Part shown: one piece after another, positions 54,567-64,000 of the stretch | Layout: every line of letters starts with the position of its first letter | Numbering within the stretch: position 1 is the stretch's first letter | NCBI RefSeq assembly: GCF_002000245.1 | Contig: NZ_MTCM01000002.1 | Coordinates: forward strand, 744,001-808,000 | From: Sphingobacterium sp. CZ-UAM | Lineage (GTDB): Bacteria; Bacteroidota; Bacteroidia; Sphingobacteriales; Sphingobacteriaceae | Direction of reading: 5' to 3' | Length of the DNA stretch: 64,000 nt | The notes under the pieces: generated by a model | Seen by the model: only the letters and a program-made list of their open reading frames with translations | Database searches by the model: none | What the model was told of the DNA's origin: nothing | Position numbers and translations under genes: made by a program

Positions 54567-54952
54567 TTTAATGGAGAAGGTCGATTATTTATCGACCTTT
54601 TTTATGATTTAATCTATGGTTAGCTCCAAATAATAGAAGTATACTTCTCTATAACATAGGACTTATAAAGCCTTGTAATACCATTATTAGGTCTTTTAAG
54701 ACCATTTATCCTTCCAAGTAAGCTTATCCTTTCTTTTATATCAAAAGCGATTCCCACCCTTTATTTAAAACAAAACAATCGTTATCTATTGTATCTTGCA
54801 GAAAAAACACATATACCATTGATAATAAACAAGATACACAAACATGTAGCGTTAAAAATTTGTTAAAGTAACATACTTGATACAATATAACCCCCACATT
54901 AATAGTTTTTATATCAAGAGATCATAGTTGTAACTTTTTAAATACAATAGAT
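54567..54952. other. Intergenic region with inverted repeats
   Basis: It holds the terminator at 54577-54599. Further right are the repeats TATTGTATC (54787-54795) and GATACAATA (54879-54887), and TGTATCTTG (54790-54798) and CAAGATACA (54830-54838), which may be regulatory for the next gene. No gene is visible. Confidence 0.5.
54577..54599 (+). terminator. Intrinsic terminator
   Basis: AAGGTCGAT / ATCGACCTT arms with a T-run directly after the second arm end the DUF4890-like gene. Confidence 0.8.
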
Positions 54953-55339
54953 ATGAAAAAGCTAATTTTAACAAGTATAGGATTGTGTCTGGCACTTAGC
55001 CTGACATTCGCCCAACAGGTTACACCTGAAGAAACCGCTGCGAAAGCTACTACCGAACTGGTACAAAAGCTGAATCTGAATGATGAACAGAAAACTGCTG
55101 TATCCTCTATTCTATTGGATCAAGCAAAAGCAGAAGAAACGATTCTAAAAGACAGCACTTCCACGGCTGCTGCGAAAGGAGAAACTCTGAATAAACTTCA
55201 AACAGAAGTAGATACAAAAGTCAGTCAATTACTGACAGAAGATCAAAAAACTATTTATCAGAAGGTAATTGCCGAACGTCCGGCAAAAGCTGTTCCGACA
55301 ACGACCGAACCTTCTAAAACAGAATCCAGTTCAAACTAA
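54953..55339 (+). CDS. Small periplasmic CpxP/DUF4890-like protein, tandem copy 1
   Basis: The 128-residue protein has a signal peptide (residues 1-20, ending TFAQ). Its body is helical: ELVQKLNLNDEQKTAVSSILLDQAKA, QLLTEDQKTIYQKVIAERP, then a Pro/Thr/Ser-rich tail. It is highly similar to the next gene's product, so the pair arose by duplication. Function is unknown; the LNxxQK and LTxxQK patterns resemble Spy-like proteins. Confidence 0.82.
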   Translation: MKKLILTSIGLCLALSLTFAQQVTPEETAAKATTELVQKLNLNDEQKTAVSSILLDQAKAEETILKDSTSTAAAKGETLNKLQTEVDTKVSQLLTEDQKTIYQKVIAERPAKAVPTTTEPSKTESSSN

Positions 55340-55409
55340 CAAAATATTGGTATTTAACAATAAAAGACATTTATAGATTCATTGAATAATTCATTTAAAA
55401 TTAAACATC

Positions 55410-55820
55410 ATGAAAAAGTTATTTTTAACCGGTATAGGTTTCTTCCTAGCGATGAGCCTTACCTTCGCTCAACAAGCAACTCCAGAGGAAAATGCCACTA
55501 AAGTTGTAACCGAATTGGTCACGAAGCTTACGCTGAATGACGAACAGAAAACTGCTGTATCAACAATTGTACTGGACCAAGAAAAAGCAGTAGCAGCTCT
55601 AATACAGGATTCTACAACTACTCCGGATGTGAAAAAAGAGAGTATTGCAAAACTCCAAGGCGAATCAGATAACAAGATTGCTCAGCTATTGACAGATGAA
55701 CAGAAAGCAGCTTTTCAAAAATATATCGAAGAGCGGCCTCCAGTAAGCATTCCTACAACACCGACACCAACGGAACAAAAGGAAAATACGAACGAAAACA
55801 GCAATCAACAACAACAATAA
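55410..55820 (+). CDS. Small periplasmic CpxP/DUF4890-like protein, tandem copy 2
   Basis: The 136-residue protein has a signal peptide (residues 1-20, ending TFAQ) and the same body as its neighbour (VTKLTLNDEQKTAVSTIVLDQEKA and QLLTDEQKAAFQKYIEERPP), with a tail rich in Pro, Thr, Asn and Gln. It lies 70 bases after copy 1 without a visible terminator, so the two are probably co-transcribed. Confidence 0.82.
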   Translation: MKKLFLTGIGFFLAMSLTFAQQATPEENATKVVTELVTKLTLNDEQKTAVSTIVLDQEKAVAALIQDSTTTPDVKKESIAKLQGESDNKIAQLLTDEQKAAFQKYIEERPPVSIPTTPTPTEQKENTNENSNQQQQ

Positions 55821-55843
55821 TAATTCCGTTTGATGGAATTATT

Positions 55844-55879
55844 AAAACTCCGGATATGCTTTGGCATATTCGGAGTTTT
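55844..55879 (+). terminator. Intrinsic terminator after the tandem copies
   Basis: AAAACTCCG / CGGAGTTTT arms with an inner ATATGC/GCATAT stem and a T-run follow copy 2. A second small hairpin (AATTCC/GGAATT) precedes it. Confidence 0.8.
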
Positions 55880-55988
55880 TTTTAAACCATTATTTATGCG
55901 ATAACAGCGGATATCCCAAAAAATAAGTTAACACTTGATAATTTAATAGCTTAAATAATGCTTTAAAAGAACGTATAAAATAGCATAA

Positions 55989-56019
55989 AAAGGGGCTACC
56001 CATTTTGGATAGCCCCTTT
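55989..56019 (-). terminator. Intrinsic terminator of dnaA
   Basis: AAAGGGGCTA / TAGCCCCTTT arms with an inner CC/GG pair lie 24 bases after the dnaA stop, with an A-run on the plus strand. Confidence 0.75.
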
Positions 56020-56043
56020 CCTTTAACTCAATATCAGGCGACA

Positions 56044-57468
56044 CTATGATTTCAACTTTTTCATAATGTCACTGACATAAGTTTTAAATTTCTTGTCAGT
56101 TTCAATTAAATCCTCAACGGTTTGACATGCATAGATGACAGTTGAATGATCTCTTCCTCCAAAGAATGCACCAATCGATTTAAGTGAAGATTTTGTGTGG
56201 CTTTTCGCTAAATACATCGAAATTTGCCTGGCCTGCACGATTTCACGCTTTCGGACCTTTGACTTTACCATATCCACAGGAACCTCAAAGTATTCGCAAA
56301 CTAATTTTTGAATAAAATCCATTGAAATTTCCTTATGTGTATTTTTCACAAAATTCTTCAACATCGATTTTGCCAATCCCAGATCAATTTCCTTTTTGTT
56401 CAATGTTGATTGAGCCAATAAAGAAACCATTGCTCCCTCTAACTCCCTAACACTGTTATCGATCTGTGTTGCAACATATTCCACGACATTTTCAGGTAAT
56501 TCAATGCCATCAGAGTACATCTTCTTCTTCAAAATCGCCATTCTTGTTTCGAGATCTGGAATTTGAATATCTGCAGATAATCCCCATTTAAAACGACTAA
56601 GCAAACGTTCTTCTAAGCCAGCCAAATCCTTCGGTGCTTTATCAGAAGTCAAAATAATTTGCTTTCCAGATTGATGCAAATGATTGAATATATGGAAGAA
56701 GATATCCTGTGTTTTCTCTTTACCAGCAAAGTTGTGCACATCATCCATGATAATGACATCCATTGCTTGATAAAAATTGACGAAATCATTGATCGTATTG
56801 TTTTTCAATGAATCGACGAACTGTTGACAGAATTTCTCACAGGACACATAAATGACCAACTTATCGGGAAGATTTCTTTTAATTTCATTACCGATAGCTT
56901 GGGCAAGGTGTGTCTTTCCCAAACCTACATCACCATAAATCATTAAAGGGTTGAATGATGTACCTCCCGGTTTGTTTGCTACTGCATAGCCTGCAGAACG
57001 AGCAAGACGGTTACATTCACCTTCAATAAAATTCTCAAATGTGTAGTTTTGATTCAATTGCGGGTCAACCTGCAATTTCTTTAATCCAGGAATAACAAAC
57101 GGATTTTTGATATCTCTGTTCAAAGATACCGGTACAGGAATAGATTGTCTCTTACCCTCTGCCCCATTGCCATTCGATGGAAGATTAGTCGTATAGGGAT
57201 GAGAAGCCGATGACTTCTCAACTACAATATTGTATTCCAATCTACCTTGCTCTCCTAGAAACTTCTTTACGGTCTTGCGAAGGATACCCACATAGTGCTC
57301 CTCCAACCACTCGTAAAAAAATAAGCTAGGTACTTGAATAGTTAAAACGTCACCCTCCAAACGGACTGCTTTCACAGGTTCAAACCAGGTCTTGAAACTT
57401 TGCGCTGGGATATTATCTTTGATAATCGAAAGACAATTATTCCAGACACTTGAATACGTTTTTTCCAT
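56044..57468 (-). CDS. dnaA: Chromosomal replication initiator protein DnaA
   Basis: DnaA opens the replication origin. The ATG at 57468 (MEKTYSSVWNNCLSIIK) gives 474 residues; the ORF extends 13 codons upstream without family similarity. Domain I is at the start, and a short linker contains a Pro/Asn-rich part. The AAA+ domain has the P-loop GDVGLGKTHLAQAIGN and MDDVHNFAGKEKTQD. Domain IV ends with KSSLKSIGAFFGGRDHSTVIYACQ, the DnaA box-binding signature. It is a single gene, with dxs upstream. Confidence 0.98.
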   Translation of the reverse strand: MEKTYSSVWNNCLSIIKDNIPAQSFKTWFEPVKAVRLEGDVLTIQVPSLFFYEWLEEHYVGILRKTVKKFLGEQGRLEYNIVVEKSSASHPYTTNLPSNGNGAEGKRQSIPVPVSLNRDIKNPFVIPGLKKLQVDPQLNQNYTFENFIEGECNRLARSAGYAVANKPGGTSFNPLMIYGDVGLGKTHLAQAIGNEIKRNLPDKLVIYVSCEKFCQQFVDSLKNNTINDFVNFYQAMDVIIMDDVHNFAGKEKTQDIFFHIFNHLHQSGKQIILTSDKAPKDLAGLEERLLSRFKWGLSADIQIPDLETRMAILKKKMYSDGIELPENVVEYVATQIDNSVRELEGAMVSLLAQSTLNKKEIDLGLAKSMLKNFVKNTHKEISMDFIQKLVCEYFEVPVDMVKSKVRKREIVQARQISMYLAKSHTKSSLKSIGAFFGGRDHSTVIYACQTVEDLIETDKKFKTYVSDIMKKLKS

Positions 57469-57947
57469 TCTAAAATTGTTAATAAGTTGATTTACAATAC
57501 GCGACAAAAAATATGTTGATAACTTTCTCTGAGAACGAAGATGACAAAAAAAAATCAGCTAAAAAACTAAAATATAAAAAAAATATCAAAATTCTATAAA
57601 TCAGTCAGTTACCTTGTAAAATTGTGGAAAACTCGAGCTAAAATTGATCTCTAAAAATAATTATTAACATTCCAAATTTATTTCAAAAAAAAGAACAAAA
57701 AAAGTAGTAAACATACTACGGTTCAGTCTTAAACGTATAGTCCTAAATTAACCAAAATAAAAGCGAAATACAACCTTTAGTTCATATATTTTTAATATTA
57801 AATTTATAAGAATTTAAAGTAGGCTTAACAACCTTACTGAGCTTCTCTTTATCGCCTCTTAAGGCTTTATCAAATCAAAAAAGACGGTCGATTCGAAGCT
57901 GTACAACAGTTATTTCTGTAACAAGATAGAATCCAATTTAATTCAAA
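57469..57947. other. AT-rich region upstream of dnaA
   Basis: About 480 bases without a gene. It contains two sequences one base from the DnaA box TTATCCACA on the minus strand: TTATCAACA (in the complement near 57513-57521) and TTTTCCACA (near 57622-57631). A short hairpin GTAGT/ACTAC lies near 57705-57720. A role as autoregulatory region or origin is possible but not shown. Confidence 0.35.
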
Positions 57948-57981
57948 AAAAAAGGAAATCCATAGTAGGATTTCCTTTTTT
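57948..57981 (-). terminator. Intrinsic terminator of dxs
   Basis: AAAAAAGGAAATCC / GGATTTCCTTTTTT perfect arms with a 6-nt loop lie 20 bases after the dxs stop. Confidence 0.85.
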
Positions 57982-58000
57982 TGAAAATATATAGCAGAAT

Positions 58001-59929
58001 TTAGCCCACCATCGTATGGGTAAATTTTCCATCGCACATTTTCTTTCCCTCTTCCACAATGGCAGCTGCGTCATAATGAGAACTTTTCCACTGTGCATTC
58101 TGTTCAGCATGCTCAACAATACGATCAGGGATTCCCAATCGTACAACCTGACTATTGTATCCGTGGTCAGCCATAAATTCCAACACAGCTGAACCAATTC
58201 CGCCTTGAAGGCAGCCATCTTCAACTGTAATTATTTTTTTGAACTTTTTAAAGACCTGATGCAATAAAGATTCGTCTAAAGGTTTCACAAATCGCAAATC
58301 ATAATGTGCAGGATGTATTCCCAATTCGTTCAATTGTTGTACAGCCTTGACAGCTTCATTTCCAATAGCTCCAAAACTTAGAATAGCAAGTTCTTCCCCT
58401 TCAGTAATCACCCTTCCTTTACCAATTTCAATTTCTACAAATGGACGGCGCCAATCCGGCATTACACCATTTCCTCTTGGATAACGAATGACAAAAGGCC
58501 CCTTGTTAGGCAATTGCGCCGTATACATTAAGTTTCTGAGCTCTTCTTCATTCATCGGAGCAGAAACAGTCATATTCGGAACACAACGCATAAAAGCGAT
58601 ATCGTAAGCACCATGATGTGTAGCTCCATCCGCACCTACTACACCTGCGCGATCCAAACAAAATACTACATTTAAATTTTGTAAAGCAACGTCATGTATG
58701 ACCTGATCATAGGCACGTTGCATAAACGATGAATAGATATTACAGAAAGGTAATAGTCCCTGTGTCGCCAAGCCAGCACTAAAAGTGACAGCATGTTGTT
58801 CGGCAATACCAACATCAAATGCCCGGTCCGGCATTGCGTTCATCATGATGTTCATTGAAGAACCTGAAGGCATCGCTGGTGTTATACCAACTATTTTTTC
58901 ATTCGCCTCTGCAAGTTCGACCATAGTATGTCCAAAAACGTCCTGATATTTTGGTGCCACTGGTTTTTCACTCGAAGATTTTTTTATCTCTCCAGTAATT
59001 TTATCAAATAAGCCCGGTGCATGCCACTTCGTCTGATCTTTTTCAGCTAATGCAAACCCTTTTCCCTTAACTGTGACCACGTGCAATAGTTTGGGACCAG
59101 GTATATGTTTGAGATCTTCAAGAGTCTTAGCCAATTTCTTTACATCATGTCCGTCAACGGGACCAAAATATCTAAAGTTTAATGACTCAAAAAGGTTAGC
59201 ATTCTTTAATAAGGTCCCTTTGATACTTTTCTCTAATTTTTTAACGATACCGAGCGCATTTGGACCTACTTCAGAAATTTTGGTCAGCACAGCTGCGATA
59301 TCATCCCGAAATCTATTGTATCGTTTTGATGTTGTAATACTAGTCAAATATTCTTTGAGGGCTCCAACATTGGGATCTATAGACATGCAATTATCGTTTA
59401 GAATCACCAATAAATTAGATTTAGCGATCCCTGCATGGTTCAATGCCTCAAATGACATTCCACCGGTCAGAGCGCCGTCTCCAATAACTGCAATATGCTG
59501 ACGGTCTTTTTCTCCTTTAATTTGGGAGGCCACAGCCATACCCAAAGCAGCAGAAATTGAAGTAGAAGAATGTCCTACACCAAATGCGTCATACTGGGAT
59601 TCAGAACGGTTCGGAAAACCCGAAATACCATTCTCAATACGATTTGTATGAAATATCTCACGACGTCCGGTCAGAATTTTATGACCATAAGCCTGATGTC
59701 CTACATCCCATATCAATTGATCATAGGGAGTATTCATTACGTAATGTAATGCCACCGTTAACTCAACGACTCCCAAACTTGCTGCAAAGTGACCACCGTT
59801 CACCGAAACCTGATCAATAATAAATTGACGTAATTCCTGGCTTAGTTGTTCTAATTGGTCCTCCTTTAGCTTTTTAAGATCAGATGGATCGTTTATTTTA
59901 CTTAATAGTTCTCCAGCCTCAAATTGCAT
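58001..59929 (-). CDS. dxs: 1-deoxy-D-xylulose-5-phosphate synthase
   Basis: Dxs joins pyruvate and glyceraldehyde 3-phosphate in the first step of the non-mevalonate isoprenoid pathway and also feeds thiamine synthesis. The 642-residue protein has the thiamine-diphosphate motif [18 protein letters not shown] near residue 150, the [12 protein letters not shown] stretch, and the transketolase-type C-terminal parts ([36 protein letters not shown]). idi at 1534-2067 supplies a later step. It is a single gene. Confidence 0.97.
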   Translation of the reverse strand: MQFEAGELLSKINDPSDLKKLKEDQLEQLSQELRQFIIDQVSVNGGHFAASLGVVELTVALHYVMNTPYDQLIWDVGHQAYGHKILTGRREIFHTNRIENGISGFPNRSESQYDAFGVGHSSTSISAALGMAVASQIKGEKDRQHIAVIGDGALTGGMSFEALNHAGIAKSNLLVILNDNCMSIDPNVGALKEYLTSITTSKRYNRFRDDIAAVLTKISEVGPNALGIVKKLEKSIKGTLLKNANLFESLNFRYFGPVDGHDVKKLAKTLEDLKHIPGPKLLHVVTVKGKGFALAEKDQTKWHAPGLFDKITGEIKKSSSEKPVAPKYQDVFGHTMVELAEANEKIVGITPAMPSGSSMNIMMNAMPDRAFDVGIAEQHAVTFSAGLATQGLLPFCNIYSSFMQRAYDQVIHDVALQNLNVVFCLDRAGVVGADGATHHGAYDIAFMRCVPNMTVSAPMNEEELRNLMYTAQLPNKGPFVIRYPRGNGVMPDWRRPFVEIEIGKGRVITEGEELAILSFGAIGNEAVKAVQQLNELGIHPAHYDLRFVKPLDESLLHQVFKKFKKIITVEDGCLQGGIGSAVLEFMADHGYNSQVVRLGIPDRIVEHAEQNAQWKSSHYDAAAIVEEGKKMCDGKFTHTMVG

Positions 59930-60074
59930 AGTACCGCTATTTTACATTAAATGTTTACACAAAGTAACGACAATTTTATTTAATCTTTAAAATAAATCGC
60001 ACTTGTATATTGAACTACAACAAATAAAAACAGCAATAGTTTCTATGTGAACGATTCCAAAAGATTTTATTACG

Positions 60075-60082
60075 TAAATTTG
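60075..60082 (+). promoter_or_regulatory. -7 promoter element TAAATTTG of scpA
   Basis: This exact TAnnTTTG match ends eight bases before the scpA ATG, so the leader would be only a few bases. Confidence 0.5.
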
Positions 60083-60090
60083 TATAAGAT

Positions 60091-60879
60091 ATGCAAGTAG
60101 AAGAAGGTTACGAAATCAGGCTTCCTCAATTTGAGGGACCTTTTGATTTATTACTATTTTTTATCGAGCGGGATGAACTGAATATTCATGATATTCCCAT
60201 TTCGAAAATTACCGATGATTTTTTGTCTTATGTAAGTCAAATGCAGGCACTCAATATGGAGATGGCCAGCGAATTTATCTTTGTAGCCTCTACATTGATG
60301 CGTATAAAAGCGAAAATGCTGCTTCCTAGACCGGAGCTGGACGAAAATGAGAACGAAATAGATCTGAGAGAAGATCTTGTTCAGAAACTTATTCTCTATA
60401 AGCAATTTAAAGACATATGTGAGTCCCTAAGAGAAATGGAGGAAAACCGGCTTCAATTGTATAGTAGAGGTAATATTCAGTATGACATACGTCAACGCCT
60501 TCAATTGGATGCAACAGGTGAAAATCTGGACAGTTTTGATCTGTATGGTCTGATGATGATCTATGAGCAGATGATGTATCAATTTCGCAATAGACCGGCC
60601 GAGGTAACACACACTGTGGTGAAGTATCCCTATACCATTGAACAACAGAAAAAGGCAATAGCCGAACTTATTGAAATCAATAAAAAATTAGATTTTCAGG
60701 AACTGCTGAAAAACTCTGAAAACAAGGTTCAATTCGTCTATAACTTCCTAGCAATTTTAGAAATGCTGCAGCAACGACTTCTGCAGATTGAAGTAGGATT
60801 GGGATATAACAATTTCAATGTCGAAGAACGGGATCCCAAACAAGAGGATTTAGTACTCGAAGAAGAATTAGAACAATAA
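60091..60879 (+). CDS. scpA: Segregation and condensation protein A
   Basis: ScpA is the kleisin of the SMC-ScpAB condensin. The 262-residue protein starts with the family block EIRLPQFEGPFDLLLFFIERDELNIHDIPISKITDDFL and contains FIFVASTLMRIKAKMLLP near residue 66. The C-terminal winged-helix part has LLQIEVGLGYNNF. The gene is monocistronic here, without scpB. Confidence 0.95.
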   Translation: MQVEEGYEIRLPQFEGPFDLLLFFIERDELNIHDIPISKITDDFLSYVSQMQALNMEMASEFIFVASTLMRIKAKMLLPRPELDENENEIDLREDLVQKLILYKQFKDICESLREMEENRLQLYSRGNIQYDIRQRLQLDATGENLDSFDLYGLMMIYEQMMYQFRNRPAEVTHTVVKYPYTIEQQKKAIAELIEINKKLDFQELLKNSENKVQFVYNFLAILEMLQQRLLQIEVGLGYNNFNVEERDPKQEDLVLEEELEQ

Positions 60880-60914
60880 AAAACGGTTGTTCAATAAGCT
60901 GGACAACCGTTTTT
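60879..60914. terminator. Terminator between scpA and thiL
   Basis: AAAAACGGTTGTTCA / TGGACAACCGTTTTT arms (one mismatch) begin at the scpA stop and have a T-run on the right, with an A-run on the left for the other strand. Confidence 0.8.
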
Positions 60915-60995
60915 ATTATTGCGTAAACATTTCAACATCAAAATACTTCAATACCACTCATTGAAAAATCCGCTGTTTCCTATAGGCATTTTAGT

Positions 60996-62048
60996 TTAAT
61001 CCTTTTTTTTGAAAGCATTCCAGCCCTGTGCAGTAATTGGATAGAGATTTCCGGATTTAGAAATCATTTCGCAGCCTTCTGAAGCCGCAGTCATATAGCC
61101 TATAATACTAATGTCAGGTAGATTCTTGATCTTATCATGATCCGATTGAGCAATTGTAAATAGGAGCTCATAATCCTCACCTCCATTAAGTGCTGCTACG
61201 GTCGGGTCGATACCGAACTCACGTCCCGTATCGTAGGTCATCTGGTCCAATGGAATTTTTTCCTCATACAATCTACATCCTTTGTCCGATTGCCGGCAGA
61301 TATGAAGTATTTCAGAAGCCAAACCATCCGAAATATCCATCATCGAAGTGGGTATAATCGCTAATTTTGCAAATAATTCAACAATATCTTTTCTTGCTTC
61401 CGGTTTTAGCTGACGTTCAACAATATAGTCTTTGCCTTCAAGATCTGGTTGCACATTTGGATTTTCCAGATAAATGTTCTTTTCTCTTTCCAATAGCTGC
61501 AATCCCATGTAGGCAGCTCCCAAATCCCCAGATACACACAATAGGTCACCTTCCTTTGCTCCATTACGATAAACAATCTTGTCTGCCTCGGCATAGCCTA
61601 TGCTAGTTACAGAAATTACGAGGCCCTGAGCCGAAGCCGAAGTATCTCCGCCGACCAAATCAACATTATACTTTTTGCAAGCTATCAAAGCACCCTGATA
61701 GATCTCTTCTACTGCCTCTAGTGGAAATTTGGAAGATAACCCAATAGAAAAAGTAATTTGGGAAGCAATTCCGTTCATCGCATAGATATCACTCAAGTTT
61801 ACCTGTACTGCCTTATATCCCAAATGTTTTAGAGGTACATATCGCAGATCAAAATGAATACCCTCCAGGAGCAAATCAGTGGAGATCAAAGTTTTCTTTC
61901 CCTGAAAATCCAATACGGCCGCGTCGTCACCAATTCCTTTAATGGTAGATTTTTCAGTCAGCTCTACCGCCTTACTTATATAATCAATTAAACCAAACTC
62001 ACCCATTTCTTCCAAATTGGTACGCTCAGTATTATCAAAATCAAACAT
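60996..62048 (-). CDS. thiL: Thiamine-monophosphate kinase
   Basis: ThiL makes thiamine diphosphate from the monophosphate. The 350-residue protein follows the PurM-like fold: GIGDDAAVLDF near residue 40, STDLLLEGIHFDL near 57, GGDTSASAQGLVISVTSIG near 134, MDISDGLASEILHICRQS near 238, and NGGEDYELLFTI near 287. The gene has no thi neighbours. The TPK-like protein at 27552-28124 would belong to the other route to thiamine diphosphate but lacks its motifs. Confidence 0.95.
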   Translation of the reverse strand: MFDFDNTERTNLEEMGEFGLIDYISKAVELTEKSTIKGIGDDAAVLDFQGKKTLISTDLLLEGIHFDLRYVPLKHLGYKAVQVNLSDIYAMNGIASQITFSIGLSSKFPLEAVEEIYQGALIACKKYNVDLVGGDTSASAQGLVISVTSIGYAEADKIVYRNGAKEGDLLCVSGDLGAAYMGLQLLEREKNIYLENPNVQPDLEGKDYIVERQLKPEARKDIVELFAKLAIIPTSMMDISDGLASEILHICRQSDKGCRLYEEKIPLDQMTYDTGREFGIDPTVAALNGGEDYELLFTIAQSDHDKIKNLPDISIIGYMTAASEGCEMISKSGNLYPITAQGWNAFKKKD

Positions 62049-62199
62049 GTCAAAAAATTTTAAATTTCAAAATATCATAATGCCATTACGAATATTGCCA
62101 TAACCCGGATGGATTGGACAGCTAACAGCAATACAAAATATATCGATATGAAAAACAATCTGTTATCATATCGATTATTATCAAATAATATGCAAATTA

Positions 62200-63195
62200 C
62201 TAAAGTCCTAAACTTGCTGATATCTCTAACATGCGCTCAATCGGGCGTTGTGCGCGAAGTATAACATCTTCAAGAAGCAGAATTTCAGGTGATTCATATT
62301 TCAAACAATTATAAAGCTTCTCAAGCGTATTAAGCTTCATGTGAGGACAGTCATTACATGCGCAGGCATTATTTGGTGGTGCAGGAATAAAAGTCTTTTC
62401 AGGACTAGCTTTTTGCATCTGGTATAGAATACCAGATTCTGTCGCAACTATATAAGCTTGCGCGCTATCTGTCTGCGTAAACTTAAGCATTCCTGCAGTA
62501 GAGCCTACATAATCTGCTTTAGCCAAAATATGATCCTCACATTCAGGATGCGCAATAAATTTAGCTTCCGGATATTCACTCTTTAAGCGATCGATCTTAT
62601 CCTGTGAAAAAATTTCATGAACCATACAAGCACCATTCCAAAGCACTAAATCACGTCCAGTTTTTTTCTTTACATAGGCACCAAGGTTACGATCGGGTCC
62701 AAAGATGATCTTCTGATCTATAGGGAGGCTCTCAACAATCTGGACAGCGTTACTTGATGTGCATACAATATCTGATAAGGCTTTTAATTCGGCCGTACAG
62801 TTTACATAAGTAATTACCAAGTGATCTGGATATTGCTCCTTAAACTTAGCAAACAGGTGTGGTGGACAGGAATCTGACAGCGAACAGCCAGCTTTAGCGT
62901 CTGGCAGGATTACTTTCTTTAATGGAGATAGTATCTTTGCCGTCTCCGCCATAAAATGCACTCCGGCAAAGACTATTAAATCAGCATCCGTTTTTGCAGC
63001 TTCCTGGGATAAACCTAGACTATCCCCAATATAATCTGCAATATCTTGAATTTCAGATTCCTGATAGTAATGTGCCAAAATTACAGCATTCTTTTCTTTC
63101 TTTAATCGTTGGATTTCAGCTACTAAATCCAATGAAGGATCAATCGGAGCATCATTATATCCTTTTGCCTGAAGCTCATAATTTACAATTTCCAT
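62200..63195 (-). CDS. nadA: Quinolinate synthase
   Basis: NadA condenses iminoaspartate and dihydroxyacetone phosphate to quinolinate using a [4Fe-4S] cluster. The 331-residue protein has [21 protein letters not shown] from residue 42. The cluster cysteines fall in AGCSLSDSC (C103 and C110), NGACMVHE (C190) and the C-terminal ACACNDC (C278, C280, C283). Exact ligand assignment among the paired cysteines is not decided by reading alone. nadB and nadC are not in the window. Confidence 0.96.
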   Translation of the reverse strand: MEIVNYELQAKGYNDAPIDPSLDLVAEIQRLKKEKNAVILAHYYQESEIQDIADYIGDSLGLSQEAAKTDADLIVFAGVHFMAETAKILSPLKKVILPDAKAGCSLSDSCPPHLFAKFKEQYPDHLVITYVNCTAELKALSDIVCTSSNAVQIVESLPIDQKIIFGPDRNLGAYVKKKTGRDLVLWNGACMVHEIFSQDKIDRLKSEYPEAKFIAHPECEDHILAKADYVGSTAGMLKFTQTDSAQAYIVATESGILYQMQKASPEKTFIPAPPNNACACNDCPHMKLNTLEKLYNCLKYESPEILLLEDVILRAQRPIERMLEISASLGL

Positions 63196-64000
63196 GCGGG
63201 TACTTTCAACAGTTTATGAACAACAAAAATACACATTGTTATAAATATAAAAGTCAATAAAAAGCAAATTAATCAAATCGGTCGTTGGAACAAATAGCTA
63301 TATATAAGATATTTTAAGTTAAAAAAGTATAATTAAAAGAAATAATTAAAAATATATCTCGATTTAAACCCTTTTAGAGTCGAATATTCGGAAAAATACC
63401 AAACAGCCTCCGCATTATCGCAAGCTCAAAGACTTTGTTTCAAACTCTTTCAAACCAAGAAAATCACTTTCTCCCATTTTCTTGCTCATTGAACGTTCTT
63501 AGGCATAATACAAAGCAAGTAAAAATATAGCACAAACGGAAGCTTTATTTTTTAACATTTTCATAGTAAAGGATCGTCTACCCAGTAGAATCCAAAATCA
63601 AATAAGAATTGGGAAACAGTAAGGTTTATAGAAATCTAAAGACGTCGAAGCTGGAAATAAAATACATCGAGCGACCGTAGTATTCGATACAATCACTTCA
63701 GATCATTTTCGGGGTGATATCAGCCAAATAGAATCTAAAAATCTAGGAAATAAAGTCTTTTAGAATACAATATTTAGGTAGGATAGTAGGAAGGAAGGTT
63801 TTTAACAAAATCTCATGACCTTTATTTCATTCAAATTTATTCTTTAAATCGATAATAATCAAAGTAAAATTCAATAAAGGTATTTTTTACAATCCATTCT
63901 TAATTAAGGTCGATGAGAATCGGATATTTTTAATCTGCTGTGATATGATGTATTATAAAGCATTCTCAGGGGCTATAAACAGAAAAAATTCTTGTTGTAC
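63196..64000. other. Terminal region without recognisable gene
   Basis: Apart from the nadA promoter motif at 63224-63231 I see no ORF of convincing composition, RNA gene or clear repeat in this 805-base AT-rich stretch. It may be upstream sequence of a gene outside the window. Confidence 0.5.
63224..63231 (-). promoter_or_regulatory. -7 promoter element TATTTTTG of nadA
   Basis: This exact TAnnTTTG match on the minus strand lies 28 bases upstream of the nadA ATG. Confidence 0.45.

Noticed and set aside
59073-59501. 142-codon plus-strand ORF inside dxs
   Set aside because: It is antisense to well-conserved dxs codons and has no start context or family motif.
63196-64000. Hidden RNA gene or mobile-element end in the terminal gap
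   Set aside because: I found no tRNA-like cloverleaf, inverted terminal repeats or transposase remnant by reading both strands.

Overview
The window looks like chromosomal DNA of a Bacteroidota bacterium, most likely family Sphingobacteriaceae and probably Sphingobacterium. The evidence is the AT-rich composition, the TAnnTTTG-type -7 promoter motifs upstream of many genes, and lineage-typical genes: the gliding-type lipoprotein GldH in a holB-ricT-gldH-lpxK run, a DUF4295 gene beside rpmB and rpmG, a SusC/Oar-like TonB receptor, BshC and an extended SecA with a C-terminal zinc motif. I see no tRNA, rRNA, CRISPR array, phage or transposase.

Layout. 0.1-8.6 kb: a conserved protein of unknown function, idi, a lipoprotein amidase, an unknown lipoprotein, gcvP and a CtlX-like guanidino hydrolase. 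8.7-17.5 kb (minus strand): a large TonB-dependent receptor, bshC, rimO, ftsY and the rpmB-rpmG-DUF4295 cluster. 17.6-24.6 kb (mostly plus): a small membrane protein with recO, a DUF805 protein, a cold-shock protein, a SIMPL protein, DUF4112 and DUF4359-like proteins, a TruC-like pseudouridine synthase and gcvT. 24.6-36.2 kb: a rhodanese operon, an M28 peptidase, the secA-SPOR-M20-TPK-like-GNAT run, mqnD and surE.

36.3-44.4 kb is the accessory part. It holds a fibronectin-like protein, a large hairpin, an intergenic array of degenerate 21-bp repeats, an AraC-family regulator, five 22-bp tandem repeats, and a divergent kduI-DUF4861-kduD operon for uronate (pectin-type) catabolism. After that comes a compact three-gene operon of two tandem paralogous secreted proteins and a formylglycine-generating-enzyme-like protein that keeps the CxxxxC active-site pair. 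This operon and the two repeat arrays flanking the AraC gene are the best candidates for something undescribed.

44.5-63.2 kb is housekeeping: yicC-gmk-nadD, a CAP-domain protein, two tandem DedA proteins, dnaN, holB-ricT-gldH-lpxK, three small CpxP/DUF4890-like secreted proteins, dnaA, dxs, scpA, thiL and nadA. Together they cover DNA replication (DnaA, DnaN, delta-prime, ScpA), NAD synthesis (NadA, NadD), isoprenoid synthesis (Dxs, Idi), menaquinone by the futalosine route (MqnD), thiamine (ThiL), lipid A (LpxK) and glycine cleavage (GcvP, GcvT). The last 0.8 kb has no recognisable gene.

Hairpin terminators close most transcription units, and several starts sit so close to a -7 motif that very short or leaderless transcripts are likely. 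All family assignments come from reading the translations; no database search was run.
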